This document shows positions 13,330 to 23,446 of a DNA stretch of 64,000 nt, one piece after another. A program made the translations under genes and the position numbers. Origin of the DNA: Pyrus communis (lineage: Eukaryota > Streptophyta > Magnoliopsida > Rosales > Rosaceae); assembly GCF_963583255.1 (NCBI RefSeq), contig NC_084803.1, positions 24,960,428 through 25,024,427 of the forward strand, in the 5' to 3' direction. Below the pieces are notes generated by a model that was not told the DNA's origin, ran no database searches, and saw only the letters and a program-made list of their open reading frames with translations. How positions within the stretch are numbered: position 1 is the first letter of the stretch; the number at the start of each line of letters is the position of its first letter.

Positions 13330-13540
13330 TATTGTTTGAGACTAAAAGTTTAAATTAAATTAGTAAATAAAATGATATGTCAGAAAATACATGCGTTTAT
13401 TGACACTTAATTAATAATTCGATCATCAACAATTATGTTATTTGGTTTACAAATTTTAATTTAAAAATTTGATCTCTTTAACATTACCAAATTTTACAGA
13501 CCACAGTTCTCATTACCAAACTTTACAGATCACAGATCGG
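13330..13540. repeat. AT-rich MITE-like sequence with short tandem duplication
   Basis: Resembles the MITE at 14726-14925: both contain AAATTAAAT-type starts, a GATG/TGATATGTCA word and AATAATTC(G/A)ATCATCAA. At its right edge a ~27 bp word containing ATTACCAAA(T/C)TTTACAGA(C/T)CACAG occurs twice (about 13485 and 13513). No genes. Confidence 0.5.
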
Positions 13541-13682
13541 AATTCTAATGAAGTTCATAATTTTTTTTTTTTTTTTTTTATGTTAATATAGTCTAAATTT
13601 AACACAGCACCGCTCACCTGAATAAATTAACACGGATTTGGATAACCAAAACAACTCATTAACCCCGGACCCAAACAATTAC

Positions 13683-14494
13683 TTAAACAGTAGAAACCAA
13701 ACCGCCTGAACCGGACGGGATCATCCGACGCTCAGTACGACCCCGTTTCTCAGCACCCTCGATGTCGGCGGAGTTACAGTAGTTCCTGATGGCGGTGAGC
13801 TCATAGGGCCACGTATCGGTGGCTAGCCACTGCTCGACGGTGAACAGCTGTTGATGGCAAGGAATATGGACCCCTGTGGAGGTGACCTCGACGTAGTTAA
13901 CGTACCAGCCGTGGTGGGGGCCGGAGCCGTCAGAGGTGAGATTGAGAGAGCAGATCGGGAAGTCGAGGCAGGGACCTCGGCCGCTGAATATGTCGAGATT
14001 GCCCCTCTCGAAGTAGTTGTAGCCGGGACCCATCAAGCCGCCCCAGGCCTCGAGGTTCGTGATCTCGATGCCGTATCCGTACACATCGTAGAGGCGGAGG
14101 TTGACGTTCGAGTCCGTCCCGCCCTTTATGATCGACCCCGTGCGAACGTACACCGTGTACACACAATCCGGGTCCTGCAAATACCCATGTTATTATCAAA
14201 CGCCAAAAATTAAATCAGAGAAAATGAAAATAAAATAAAATAAAATAAAAAATAAAAAAACTAACGAAAAATTCAAAAAAAATTCACTTTAATGAAAAAC
14301 TATTTTTAAAGGTATAATGAATAGTATCAAGAAAATGTATAAATGTGATTTTTCGTTAAAAATGAACAGTACCTGAAGTGTTTTGTTAAACCTCCTAAAA
14401 AAAAATGAAAACTTACGTGGGAGAAGGCGAGGGTGAGGAGGAGGGAGAGGAAGAAGGAGATGAAGAGATAGTTGACGGAGTTGCTGGATGCCAT
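13683..14494 (-). CDS. PLAT-domain secretory protein (PLAT/LH2, plant stress type)
   Basis: Two exons on the minus strand, 14494-14417 and 14174-13683, give about 189 residues. The ATG (14494-14492) opens a 26-residue exon with a hydrophobic signal peptide (FISFFLSLLLTLAFS). The splice donor is CAC|GTAAGT and the acceptor is TTGCAG|GAC, with phase 0. Exon 2 starts DPDCVYTVYVRTGS and contains GTDSNVNLRLYD, GPGYNYFERGNLDIFSG, HHGWYVNYVEVT and CHQQLFTVEQWLA, the usual layout of a single plant PLAT/LH2 domain. Proteins of this type in Arabidopsis are secreted or ER-associated and stress-responsive, which is family knowledge. Length and conserved cysteines look normal and no break is seen. The nearest neighbours are transposons, so context says nothing about its role. 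Confidence 0.9.
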
Positions 14495-14549
14495 ATTTGC
14501 GAATTGCGAGGGTGAAGCCTGGTCGAGTGAGTGGTATATTATTTAGACC

Positions 14550-14556
14550 TTTATAT
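14550..14556 (-). promoter_or_regulatory. TATA box of the PLAT gene
   Basis: The minus strand reads CATATAAAGG about 56 bases before the ATG. This leaves room for a transcription start near 14520 and a short 5' untranslated region. Confidence 0.55.
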
Positions 14557-14725
14557 GGTGGAAAATGATATGCTAGTTTGACTATTGCGCCCACGTTGAT
14601 GTCTGTTTTGGGGGATGATTTAGTCATTCGGTGTGAATGATACAGGTTGGCCCATGTATTTCTGCCACTTGCCACCCTTGTAATGGTGAGATAAGAACAC
14701 GTCGGGCTTGGTACACTGTTATAAT

Positions 14726-14925
14726 AAGGGTAATGCTAGGGTTTAGGAAAGGAGGGTTCAAAAATATGAGTATTGTTAGGGAAATTAAATTTATAAATTA
14801 AATGATGTGTCATCAATATGAAATGAGTACGTTTATTAATGTTTAAGTAATAATTCAATCATCAATTTTCATATTATTTAGTTTACTAAATTTAATTTAC
14901 AAATTTAATCTGCCTAGTATTACTT
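14726..14925. mobile_element. 200 bp MITE with GGTAATGCTAGG-type termini
   Basis: The left end is AAGGGTAATGCTAGG. The right end, CCTAGTATTACTT, is its near reverse complement. The inside is AT-rich without coding sequence. It sits ~230 bp upstream of the PLAT gene start codon. The superfamily is not certain. Confidence 0.65.
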
Positions 14926-14929
14926 AAAA

Positions 14930-15840
14930 AATATTACTAATGCTCACCTGGCTTTTTGCTTTTTCATTCCTCGTGATGCTTATTTTTTGTAAGATACAAT
15001 TTTTTTTTCCTTAATATTCACGTTCAGTTTAAATTGGCTCTCTGGCCCTTTCCCTATAAGAAGCCATTGATAACATTTTGTTTTGTGATAAAACAAAAGA
15101 GAAGAGTCACACGAAGAAAGAATAAGGTAAGTGATCTTTAAGAATTGAATCGACACTTAAAAAAAACTTTATTATTTCTCACATTATAATCCCGAATTGA
15201 ATCGACCCTATACCCTCACCTTAATGTAAATTAGGTTAACTATCTTTTGTCAAAACTAGTGTGTAAAATCTTCTTCTTTTTTAATGTTAAAGAGTGTAAA
15301 AATCATTAGTCATGGATTGCTCTAGACGCTCTGTGTATAGCTTGATTGGCCTCTAAAACTATTCTGTGCAATACAAAATCTTGATCGCAATCACCGGACG
15401 CGAGAATGTTGTTTGATTTGACCAAAATAAAATAAAAGTAATGTGGTTTGGATCGTAAGTACATCAGCTAAGCGACGAGAGACCGGACTTTCCTCCACAT
15501 ATACGCTTTTTGTCGCACCTTCATTATTTACTTTGGAGAAAGTTGTAGAACTTTCAAGCATGCTTTTGTTTTGGTCGAAAGCATGAAAAGCTTTACACAA
15601 AAAAAATAAAAAAATTCAAAAAATAAATAAACACACACATGAAAAGCATATTAGAATGATATTTGTAGAATTATGAGTGACAATATTGATGTGTGAAAAA
15701 TATTACAATATATACAAGATTATTTTAATTTTATTGATATAGGAATTATATACTAATAACAATTGGAAATTACATTCGTATATTATATGCTACAATCACG
15801 GAGAAAATTCCAAATTAATTAATGCTATCCTAATGTCATC
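14930..15840. other. No gene seen
   Basis: AT-rich intergenic DNA upstream of the PLAT gene. The one short open frame on the minus strand (15391-15600) has no recognisable domain. Confidence 0.5.
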
Positions 15841-15879
15841 ACCCCTAAGCAAACTAGACAAGCTGGATCCGAAACAAAG

Positions 15880-17433
15880 AAGACCATGACGAGCCTAACG
15901 AAGAGCTTTAGTGAGAAGATTGACCGGTTGATCACCAGAAGGAATGTAACAAACACGATTACTACGAATAACAACTTTCTCACAAACAAAATGATGATAA
16001 AGTTTGATTTGACACGTGCAAGCAGGATGAATTAGATTGGTTGAAAGGTAAGTAGCGCTTAAATTATCACAATGTAGTAAAATAGGAAATGTCAAGAGAA
16101 CCCCAATTTCACCAAAAAGGATGCAAGTGGTCTCAACACATGCATGAGCAAGCGAGCGATACTCAAACTCAGCACTCGAGCGAGAAATAGGAAGCTGCTT
16201 TTTGGACAACCCTCCAATCATCATGAGAATAAGCATATAAAGTAGCAGAAGTTGTTTGAGGATGTAGATGAATACCAAAATCTAATGTACCTTTAACAAA
16301 ATGGAGAATCCTTTTAGCAACTATCAAGTGAGCAATACGAGAACTCATATGCCGAGCAACAATGTTGACCACAAAGGAAAGGTCAGGACAAGTAAGGGTA
16401 AGATACTAGAGAGAACCAACTAACTCACGAAAAGCAGTGGGAGAAGCAGGCAAAGAGCCATCTGCAATAATGAGAGGAACTTTGGCAACAATAGTGGTCA
16501 AGGTTGGCTTACAGGAAACCATACGAAACTTTGTAAAAAGATCATGAACATATTTAAGTTTATGAACATGTAGGCTAGTGGAGTCAATAGTAACCTGTAA
16601 TCCCAAAAAAGAACGAGGGCCTAAATCCTTCATGTCAAACCGCTTGCCAATAAGAGCAATAAACTGAGTAACAAGATCTAAAGAACTGCCAGTGACGATA
16701 ATATCATCCACATAAAGATGCAAAAAAATAGTGTGAGTGAGACGCTGAAATATAAAAAGAGAGGAATCAGCAGCACTCTAAATAAATTCAAAGGACAAAA
16801 GGAAAGAAGGAATCCACAATGAGCCTGTTTGAGACTGTAAAGAGATTTGTGTAGGCGAAAAACATGACGAGGATGGGTGTGATCAATAAATCCAGGGGGA
16901 TGAGCCATGTATAATCTTCGTAAAAAAACCATGAAGAAATGCATTTTTGACATCCAATTGGCGTTACGGCCAATTTTGTGAAATAGCCAAATTGAGAACG
17001 GTGCGAACAGTGATAGGTTTAACAACATGGCTAAACGTCTCATCATAATCAATACCTGGTCTCTAATGAAAACCCTTGGCCACAGAGACGAGATTACGCT
17101 TAATTCGAAAAACCTACTTGTAGTCAACTGTGTTTTGATTGGATTTGAAGGCACAAGAGACAATGTTTGATTATGTAAGAACACATTAATTTCCTCCTTC
17201 ACGAAGCTGAGTAACCATAGGATATGGGTGGATATGGCAGTTGATAAGGCAGCCACATCACTGTTTGTAAGTGCGGGTACAACATTGGATGTGGCGTGGA
17301 CATGCCAGCGGTTGGTTTGATGGTTATGAGCCCAAATTACAGGAGAGAAGGCACTTGCTAGATTAAGACAGCGGTTGGAGGGCCAAGAATCATGGAATAA
17401 AGGTGTTGGATTAGGAATACGACTGAAATGCAC
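15880..17433 (-). pseudogene. Copia-2: degenerate Ty1/copia RT-RNase H fragment
   Basis: On the minus strand the sequence runs from the RT N-terminal part (about 17433-16750, with YMAHPPGFIDHTHP and LHKSLYSLKQA) through the RT catalytic box YVDDIIVTGSS (~16720) and DMKDLG, to RNase H (16278-15895, with LPISRSSAEFEYRSLA, LLHCDNLSATYL and VNLLTKAL). Frames shift several times. No gag, integrase or LTR was found, so this is a 5'-truncated relic. Its high-coordinate side abuts the start of MULE-A near 17490, which may have inserted into it. Confidence 0.8.
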
Positions 17434-17529
17434 TGGCCCTATACAACCAGTGTGGGCTCTAAATTAGGCATAGGCTGGGAGACTAGAGGATTAAACCTGG
17501 ACCTTATAAACGAACCTTGTGTGCAGAGG

Positions 17530-17900
17530 AAAATCGGAAGGTGGCAATTTACTAAGCTCAGGGTAAAACCGTGTTGTTGTGACCCAGTGTAATTAAAATT
17601 TTTTTAATTTTTTTTATTCACTGGGTAACTTTTGGTCATTGAGAAATGAGGAGGTAGGTAGTTGAAGGATTTGGGTGTGTGAAGAGGGAAAGAGAGGTGA
17701 AGAGAGGGAGCTACGTGAAAAGTCGATTTCAATTGGATTCAAGGTTAGTTGCTACTGTGACCGGGTAATCAAGTACCTTTATTTATTTTTATTTTTTTTG
17801 TTCACTGGGTTTGTTCTTGTCACTGTGAAAAGGAAGAATTAGGTTGTCTTCGTAGGGAAAAAGATGCAGAGAGATAGAGCTAGTGAAGGGTATAAGGGAT
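17530..17900. repeat. MULE-A terminal tandem units (~2 copies)
   Basis: Two ~170 bp units start near 17575 and 17750. Each begins with a TGTGACC word and A/T-rich run, then TTCACTGGGT, then a purine-rich GAGAGGTGAAGAG-type stretch. They align with the reverse complement of 63370-63900 at the far end of MULE-B, including GTTGTTGTGACC followed by GTGTAATTAAAA. They are probably the element's long degenerate terminal region. Confidence 0.7.
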
Positions 17901-18195
17901 CGGTTTGTGTAGATTGAAACAATGCTTGGGTTAGAGTTGACAAAGGTTGTTCATCCAGAAACTCTGAAGAAATTGAGATTGTGCAGGTTAGTCTTTGAAG
18001 AAATCTAGAGCCTCTGTTATAATATATTTCCATTCCATTTTGTTATTTATAATTTTGGAATTTGAATCCATAATGGTGGGACCACCGACGTGAAATTGGA
18101 TTTTAGATATATAGGTGCAAAATTTGTGCTAGTTTGTGATAAGTTGTGTTGTAGTTATATAGATTAGTAACAGGTAGACATATACGCATAATTCG

Positions 18196-20293
18196 ATGGG
18201 GGATGAGTTAGAAACATATGAAATTGTGGTGGAAATAAAGGATGTAGATGTAAGGGATCAATCTGCTGCAAGGAGGGTTGAATTAGTTTTTCCAACGGTA
18301 GACAATGGGTTGAAACTGAAATTAAAAATGGAATTTGAGTCATTAGATGAAGGGTATGCTTTTTACAACAATTATGCACTTGCAGCGGGGGTTGGGGATT
18401 CAGGAGCACAGTAGTAAGAAGGTTAGTGATGGTAACACTTGGTTAATGAAAGACTTTATTTATTGCAAGCAAGGCAAGAAGAGGATGGATCCTAATCCCT
18501 AACCTAATAAGAAAGGTAGGAGTGGAGATGCAAGAACTGGGTGCAAGGCGAAACTTGCGCTGAACAAGGGAAATGGTTGTGAAAAGTTTGTTGTAACAGT
18601 TTTCAATGAAGGACACAACCACCCTATGTCAAGTGCATCACACTTATTTAGATCGCATCCATGATTTTCAGATGCAAAGAAGGCGATGATTAACAATGTG
18701 CACATGCTAGTATTTTCATAAGTAGACAAGTGAGTTTATTAGAGGTGCAAAGTGGAGGAATTGGAAATATTGAATGCACCCCAAGTATATGTATAATGCC
18801 GAACAACAATTGCAAGCTCTTCTAATCGGCCATGATGCATAAATGTTGAAAGAGAATTTTGAGGATGAGAAAGCAAAAAACGATTCATTTTTTTTCGAGA
18901 TGGAGATTGATGAAGGTAGAACACTTGGGGTGTTACTTTTGGGCGGATGCTAAGTCATGACATGCTTACTACTATTTGGTGATGTGATTGCGTTAGGAGT
19001 TAACCACAGTCAAACAACGATATTGGGTTATGCATTCTTGATAAATGAAAGAACCGAGAACTTTGAGTGGTTGTTTGAAGAAATGCTTAAACGTCTGCCG
19101 GGTAAGCCGCCGAAAGTCATAAATTACCAATCAAGATGGAGTGATGGCAAAGGTTATTAGCCATGAATTGTTAAGCACCTTTCATCAGTACTGCATATGG
19201 CATATTATTAATAAGTTCAATGACAAAGGTCGGGTTGAGGGCGTTTTCAAGGATTTGCATGATTGTATATGGGATATCGAAGGAAAAGAAGCATTTAAGG
19301 CAAGGTGGAATGTGTTGGTAGAACAACATGAGTTGGTTGATAAAACGTGGCTTGAGGACATTTATGAGTTGCATGGAAATTGGGTTCTGACATTTTGTAA
19401 GCACCTTATTTTAGTTGGAGTGTCAAGCAATCAACATGCCGAGAGTTGTCATTCCTTTTTCAAGCAATATGTGCATAGGAAACACTGATTGAATTCATCA
19501 TTCTGTTTAATCAATCCCTTGGATGGCAACGTCAGAAAAAGGTGGTTGGTGATCATACCCCCTCCATTGCAGCTTTGCACCCCAATAGAAGCTCAAATAA
19601 CCAAATTGTAAACACGATTTATGTTCGAAAAGTTTCAAGTGAAGGAATTGAAAAGTTTAACTTGTTTCTTGAGCGACCAGTCCAAGGATGGGAATGAGAC
19701 TCCATAAAGTACTTGAGAGGGCTGCGGAGGTGACCAAAATGAAGAAGTTAGCGGTTGATACGATCTCGGGTTATGCTAAATGCAGTTGTAAAAAAATGGA
19801 GTTTCAGGTATTCCTTGCCGACACATGTTAGCCTACTTGAGAATGAAACAAATAGAGTTGCTGCCGAAATGTTAAATACTAAAAAGGTGGCTTAACATCG
19901 CCAAATCTGACATTATTTTGGACACAAAAGGGAAAAAAGTGGGCAAAGAAGCCAATAATTCTACCGTGTCCAAAAGAGCTAAGTTTTTATGAAAAACTTT
20001 CATATTTGATTGACAAGGCTCTGATGTCGAATGAAGGTACCCAACTTTTATCCTTGAATTTGAAATCCTTGGATACAAAGCTCAACTCTTTGGATGGTGG
20101 TAACCATGATCAGAAAAGAAAACAAACTGAAGAAGGAGTCAAGAGTTCTGAAACCGAGGTGCTTAAAGATCTCATTCAAGTTAAAAGAAAAGGGGTGTTG
20201 AAAACAAATACAAAAGAGAAACGAAGTCAAAATTGGAGACGCAACAATGGGAAAAAGAATTGTCCACGTCTAGACACAAAGTACACAACGTAA
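18196..20293 (+). pseudogene. FAR1/FRS-type Mutator transposase, degenerate
   Basis: The start at 18196 leads into a FAR1 DNA-binding domain (EFESLDEGYAFYNNYAL, then GCKAKLALNKGNG and VTVFNEGHNHPMSS around 18520-18640). A damaged MULE DDE region follows (18957-19490): FGDVI, GVNHSQTTILGYAFL, FEWLFEEMLKRLPGKPP, a TNQDG word where the family has TDQD, YCIWHI, and SSNQHAESCHSFFKQYV. A SWIM zinc finger follows near 19780-19870 (CSCKKMEF... PCRHMLAYLRMKQ), then a basic C-terminus (20006-20293). Several one-base slips (for example near 18395) and stops break it, and about 30 residues are missing between FGDVI and GVNH. A domesticated FAR1-related gene is less likely given this damage and the transposon context. 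Confidence 0.8.
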
Positions 20294-20976
20294 TTAATTA
20301 TCGCTTTTGGTTTGCCTGATAATATATTTATGGTTGTAATATTTAAAACAATTTTGGATTGTTTTGTAGTTGTCTAGTTTATGCCGGACAAATCCCAAAG
20401 AACGAACACATGCAACAACGGGCCCCGCTCCTGGTGATGTTACAAGGGCAAATGAAGTTACTGACCCCGAGCCTAATTCAATGCCAACCAAAAATAGTAG
20501 CACTCAACCTATGGATGAAAATTACGGAGTGCTAGATGAATTTTACGTATATATAATGAATGGCCCATTAAACAGGGTCTGAAAATTAAATTTTTGCTAG
20601 TCATTTTGTAAGCAAGCACTAGTAACAAAAAAAAAAATAAAACAATAAAAAAAAAAACCCTTGCGCAATGAAACACACATCGTCGTGCAAAGTGACTTTG
20701 CGCGACCAAAAACACATTGTCGCGCAAAGTCACTTTGCACGACGAAACTTTAAACTTCGTCGTTCGCAAAGTCTTTACAAAAATAAATAAAATAAAAAAT
20801 TTATTTTTTACAATCTTTGCGCGACGTAATCCAAATATTTAGTCACCTAAACCAATTTATTTTCATTTTTTATTTTGTACATACAACACTTAAGAAATAA
20901 ATCGGTATATATATTTATTAAGTAGCTTTAAATTTATTATTGTAGTTCGGCTGGGGTTTTTGTTAGAAAGATATAT

Positions 20977-21895
20977 TTTAAATTGACGATCGAATTAGTT
21001 CATTGTATTCATATAGGGTCAAGGAGTGTAGCTGTAAAAAATCATCAAAACCGGAGTTGAAATAGCCGTTAAATTGTGGTTTTTCGTTTATAACCGTCGA
21101 AAAGTTTTGTCCCATTACTTGATCTCTAAATGTTTATTTTTTACAAATTTTGGCATATAAGATCTCGAAGAATATACAAACAAGTTTGACGGTTTGATCG
21201 TTAAAACTAGTTTTGTAGAATGCTTATCCCATCAAAACAATAGATTTACTAACACTTAGAGTTTATTTATACTTTCATTAAGTATAACATAAGATTTTGT
21301 GGTATCCACTAGTGTAAATATTTTATATTGAAGATCGAATTTAGTCATTGTATTCATATAGGGTCAAGGAGTGCAGTTGTAAAAAATTATAAAAATTGGA
21401 GTTAAATTAACCGTTAAATCATGATTTTTCATTTATAACCGTCGAAACGTTTTATCCCATTACTTGATCTCTAAATGTTTGTTTTTTGTGATTTTTAGCG
21501 TATGTGATCTCGAAGTATATACAAACAAGTTTGACGGTTGGATCATTGAAACGAGTTTTTTAGAATGCGTATCCCATCAAAACAATAGATTCACTAACAC
21601 TTAGAGTTTATTTATACTTTCATTAAGTATACCATAAGATTTTGTGCTATCCATTAGTGTAAATATTTTAAATTGAAGATCGAATTCATTCATTGATTCA
21701 TATAGGGTCAAGGAGTGTAGTTGTAAAAAATCATCAAAATTGGAGTTAAAATAACCATTAAATCGTGATTTTTCGTTTATAACCGTCGAAAAGTTTTGTC
21801 CCATTACTTGATCTCTGAATATTTTTTTTTTTTTGCGATTTTTTGGCATATACGATCTCAAAGTATATACAAACAAGTTTGATGGTTGGATCGTT
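20977..21895. repeat. 345 bp tandem repeat array in CACTA-1
   Basis: About 2.6 units, with the landmark GGGTCAAGGAGTG at 21016, 21361 and 21705, so periods of 345 and 344. Each unit includes TTTTCGTTTATAACCGTCGAAA-like words, CCCATTACTTGATCTCT and ATACAAACAAGTTTGA. The array is flanked by TATATATTTATTAAGTAGC at 20910, 21904 and 35395 (the last beyond the gypsy insertion). Confidence 0.9.
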
Positions 21896-21953
21896 GAATG
21901 GTATATATATTTATTAAGTAGCTTTAAATTTATTTGTTTTGTACATATAACAC

Positions 21954-22910
21954 TGTTGACTCTAAAAATTACAAAACCTACGTGGCACGCAGGCCGAGTA
22001 ACTAATAAGCTAACTACGTCCTTCGGTTGAATGTGGGGCGTGGCTACTCGTCGGCCTAGCTCGGCCGAGGAGTACAATTCGTTGATGTCGCGTTAAGCGC
22101 GTTGTTGACTTCTTTATCTTGTGACTGCGACCGAGGAATGAACACTCTCGGTCTTTGGGTTCTAGAGCCTGAAGACAAGGCTACTAATTCTGCGAAGTTC
22201 ACAAATCGTCAGCGCCCGATTCGATCACTGTGATTATATTCGTAAGAGTATAGGCACGTCGAATCGACACCAAACTATATGGACACAGGTACTCAAATAT
22301 GATGTATGTCTTGATAGTGAATGTAGTTCGGCCGTCGAAATGCCGAACTCTGAAACTCACTTGTGAGTATCCAATCATAAAGTCACTCGGCGTCCAGTAC
22401 GCCGAATAACGCAATTCGTAACACCTTACTACGCCGAGAGGGCTAGCAAGGTGACCTCTACCAACAAAGGTTCGAAAAACCTTCTCGGTCGAGACTTAGA
22501 TAGGTAACCAGTCGGCCTCGACGCAATGCTGTTTATCCAAACTGAAGGTGCTTCTCAGTCGGCTGATTCTGCAGCAATAGTGCTGTTTATCCAAACTGAA
22601 GGTGTGTCGGCAAAAAAAGAAAAGGAAAAATCTCAAGGTATTTGAGAGGCTTTGCGCAGGGCAATTGTATGTTGAATTGAAGGTTCTTCTTTGTTGCATG
22701 ATTTCTTGTATTTATAGCACCCGTTCCTTGAAACTGAATCGCGCCCTTATCTGGATTGGGAGTCCTTGTCCCGTTCCAACTTTACTTCGAACAAACCCAC
22801 TCCCATTAGGATTTCGAACTTTCCCCTTTTCCGAGGCTTTATTCTTTGCTGACCGGGAATCCTGGTTGCACCAGGACTTCCTTGACCGTTTTGTTTATTT
22901 GTTTATTTGG
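21954..22910 (-). repeat. 3' LTR of the gypsy element, truncated in U3
   Basis: Collinear with 34277-35232 but leaves homology near 22910, after TTTGTTTATTTGG. The last ~140 bp of the other LTR, ending GGGCCCAAACA, are absent here, and with them the polypurine tract position. A TATTTATA word at 22709-22716 is a TATA box on the minus strand (TATAAATA). Two copies of the TGCTGTTTATCCAAACTGAA motif lie at about 22527 and 22580. Confidence 0.85.
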
Positions 22911-23446
22911 TCGGGCTTTGACCTTGAAGAAGCGGAACCATCTTTTGCTTTTTAGACTTCGCTTTTCTTGATAACCATCACTGCATATTTATGAGATATG
23001 ATTGCACCATCCTTGTTACTCCCGCCATACAGCCACGTGTCGACTCTCTGCCAATCCTAACAATTTTCAATCATGGCCCTCGAAAACATGCACCCACAGA
23101 AGCGTCTCTTCCTCATTAATGCATTAAAACTGCCGCCGCACGCAATCATGCGTCCTGGATCCTCGAAAATCTCGATCCTATCCTCGTAGGTTCCCAAAAT
23201 ATCCGAAATGATTGGGACCTTTTCCCGGTTAAATTTCCCCCGAATTCAAACTAGTGCTTTCGAATATCAAACGCTTGATCTTCATTCTGAAATGCCTATA
23301 AATACCCAAATTTCTTCCATTCGCATCCCACGCTTTCAGACATTTTGAAAACCCCCCTTTGCCATTCCTGCTTGCTCGAACAAACGCCCTCAAGTTCATC
23401 TCTTTGAAACCTCCTTCAAACCCACGCACTACCCTCTTCTCTACCA
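22911..23446 (+). promoter_or_regulatory. Upstream region of the antisense PMD gene
   Basis: Lies between the truncated LTR and the antisense gene. It contains GCCTATAAATACCC (TATA box about 23296-23305), roughly 145 bases before the ATG at 23447, and a CCACGTGTCG word near 23032 that includes a G-box core. These are in the positions expected for a Pol II promoter. Function is inferred. Confidence 0.5.

Noticed and set aside
13851..14213. Open frame on the plus strand across the PLAT gene
   Set aside because: Antisense shadow of PLAT exon 2; codon structure and domain match belong to the minus strand.
15391..15600. 69-codon minus-strand ORF upstream of the PLAT gene
   Set aside because: No recognisable domain and low-complexity surroundings.
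18196..20293. Functional FAR1-related transcription factor gene
   Set aside because: Frame slips, stops, a missing segment and an altered catalytic Asp, together with the repeat termini, fit a dead transposase better.
21601..22077. 158-codon minus-strand ORF spanning the 345 bp array and LTR
   Set aside because: It crosses the CACTA/gypsy junction by chance and has no domain.
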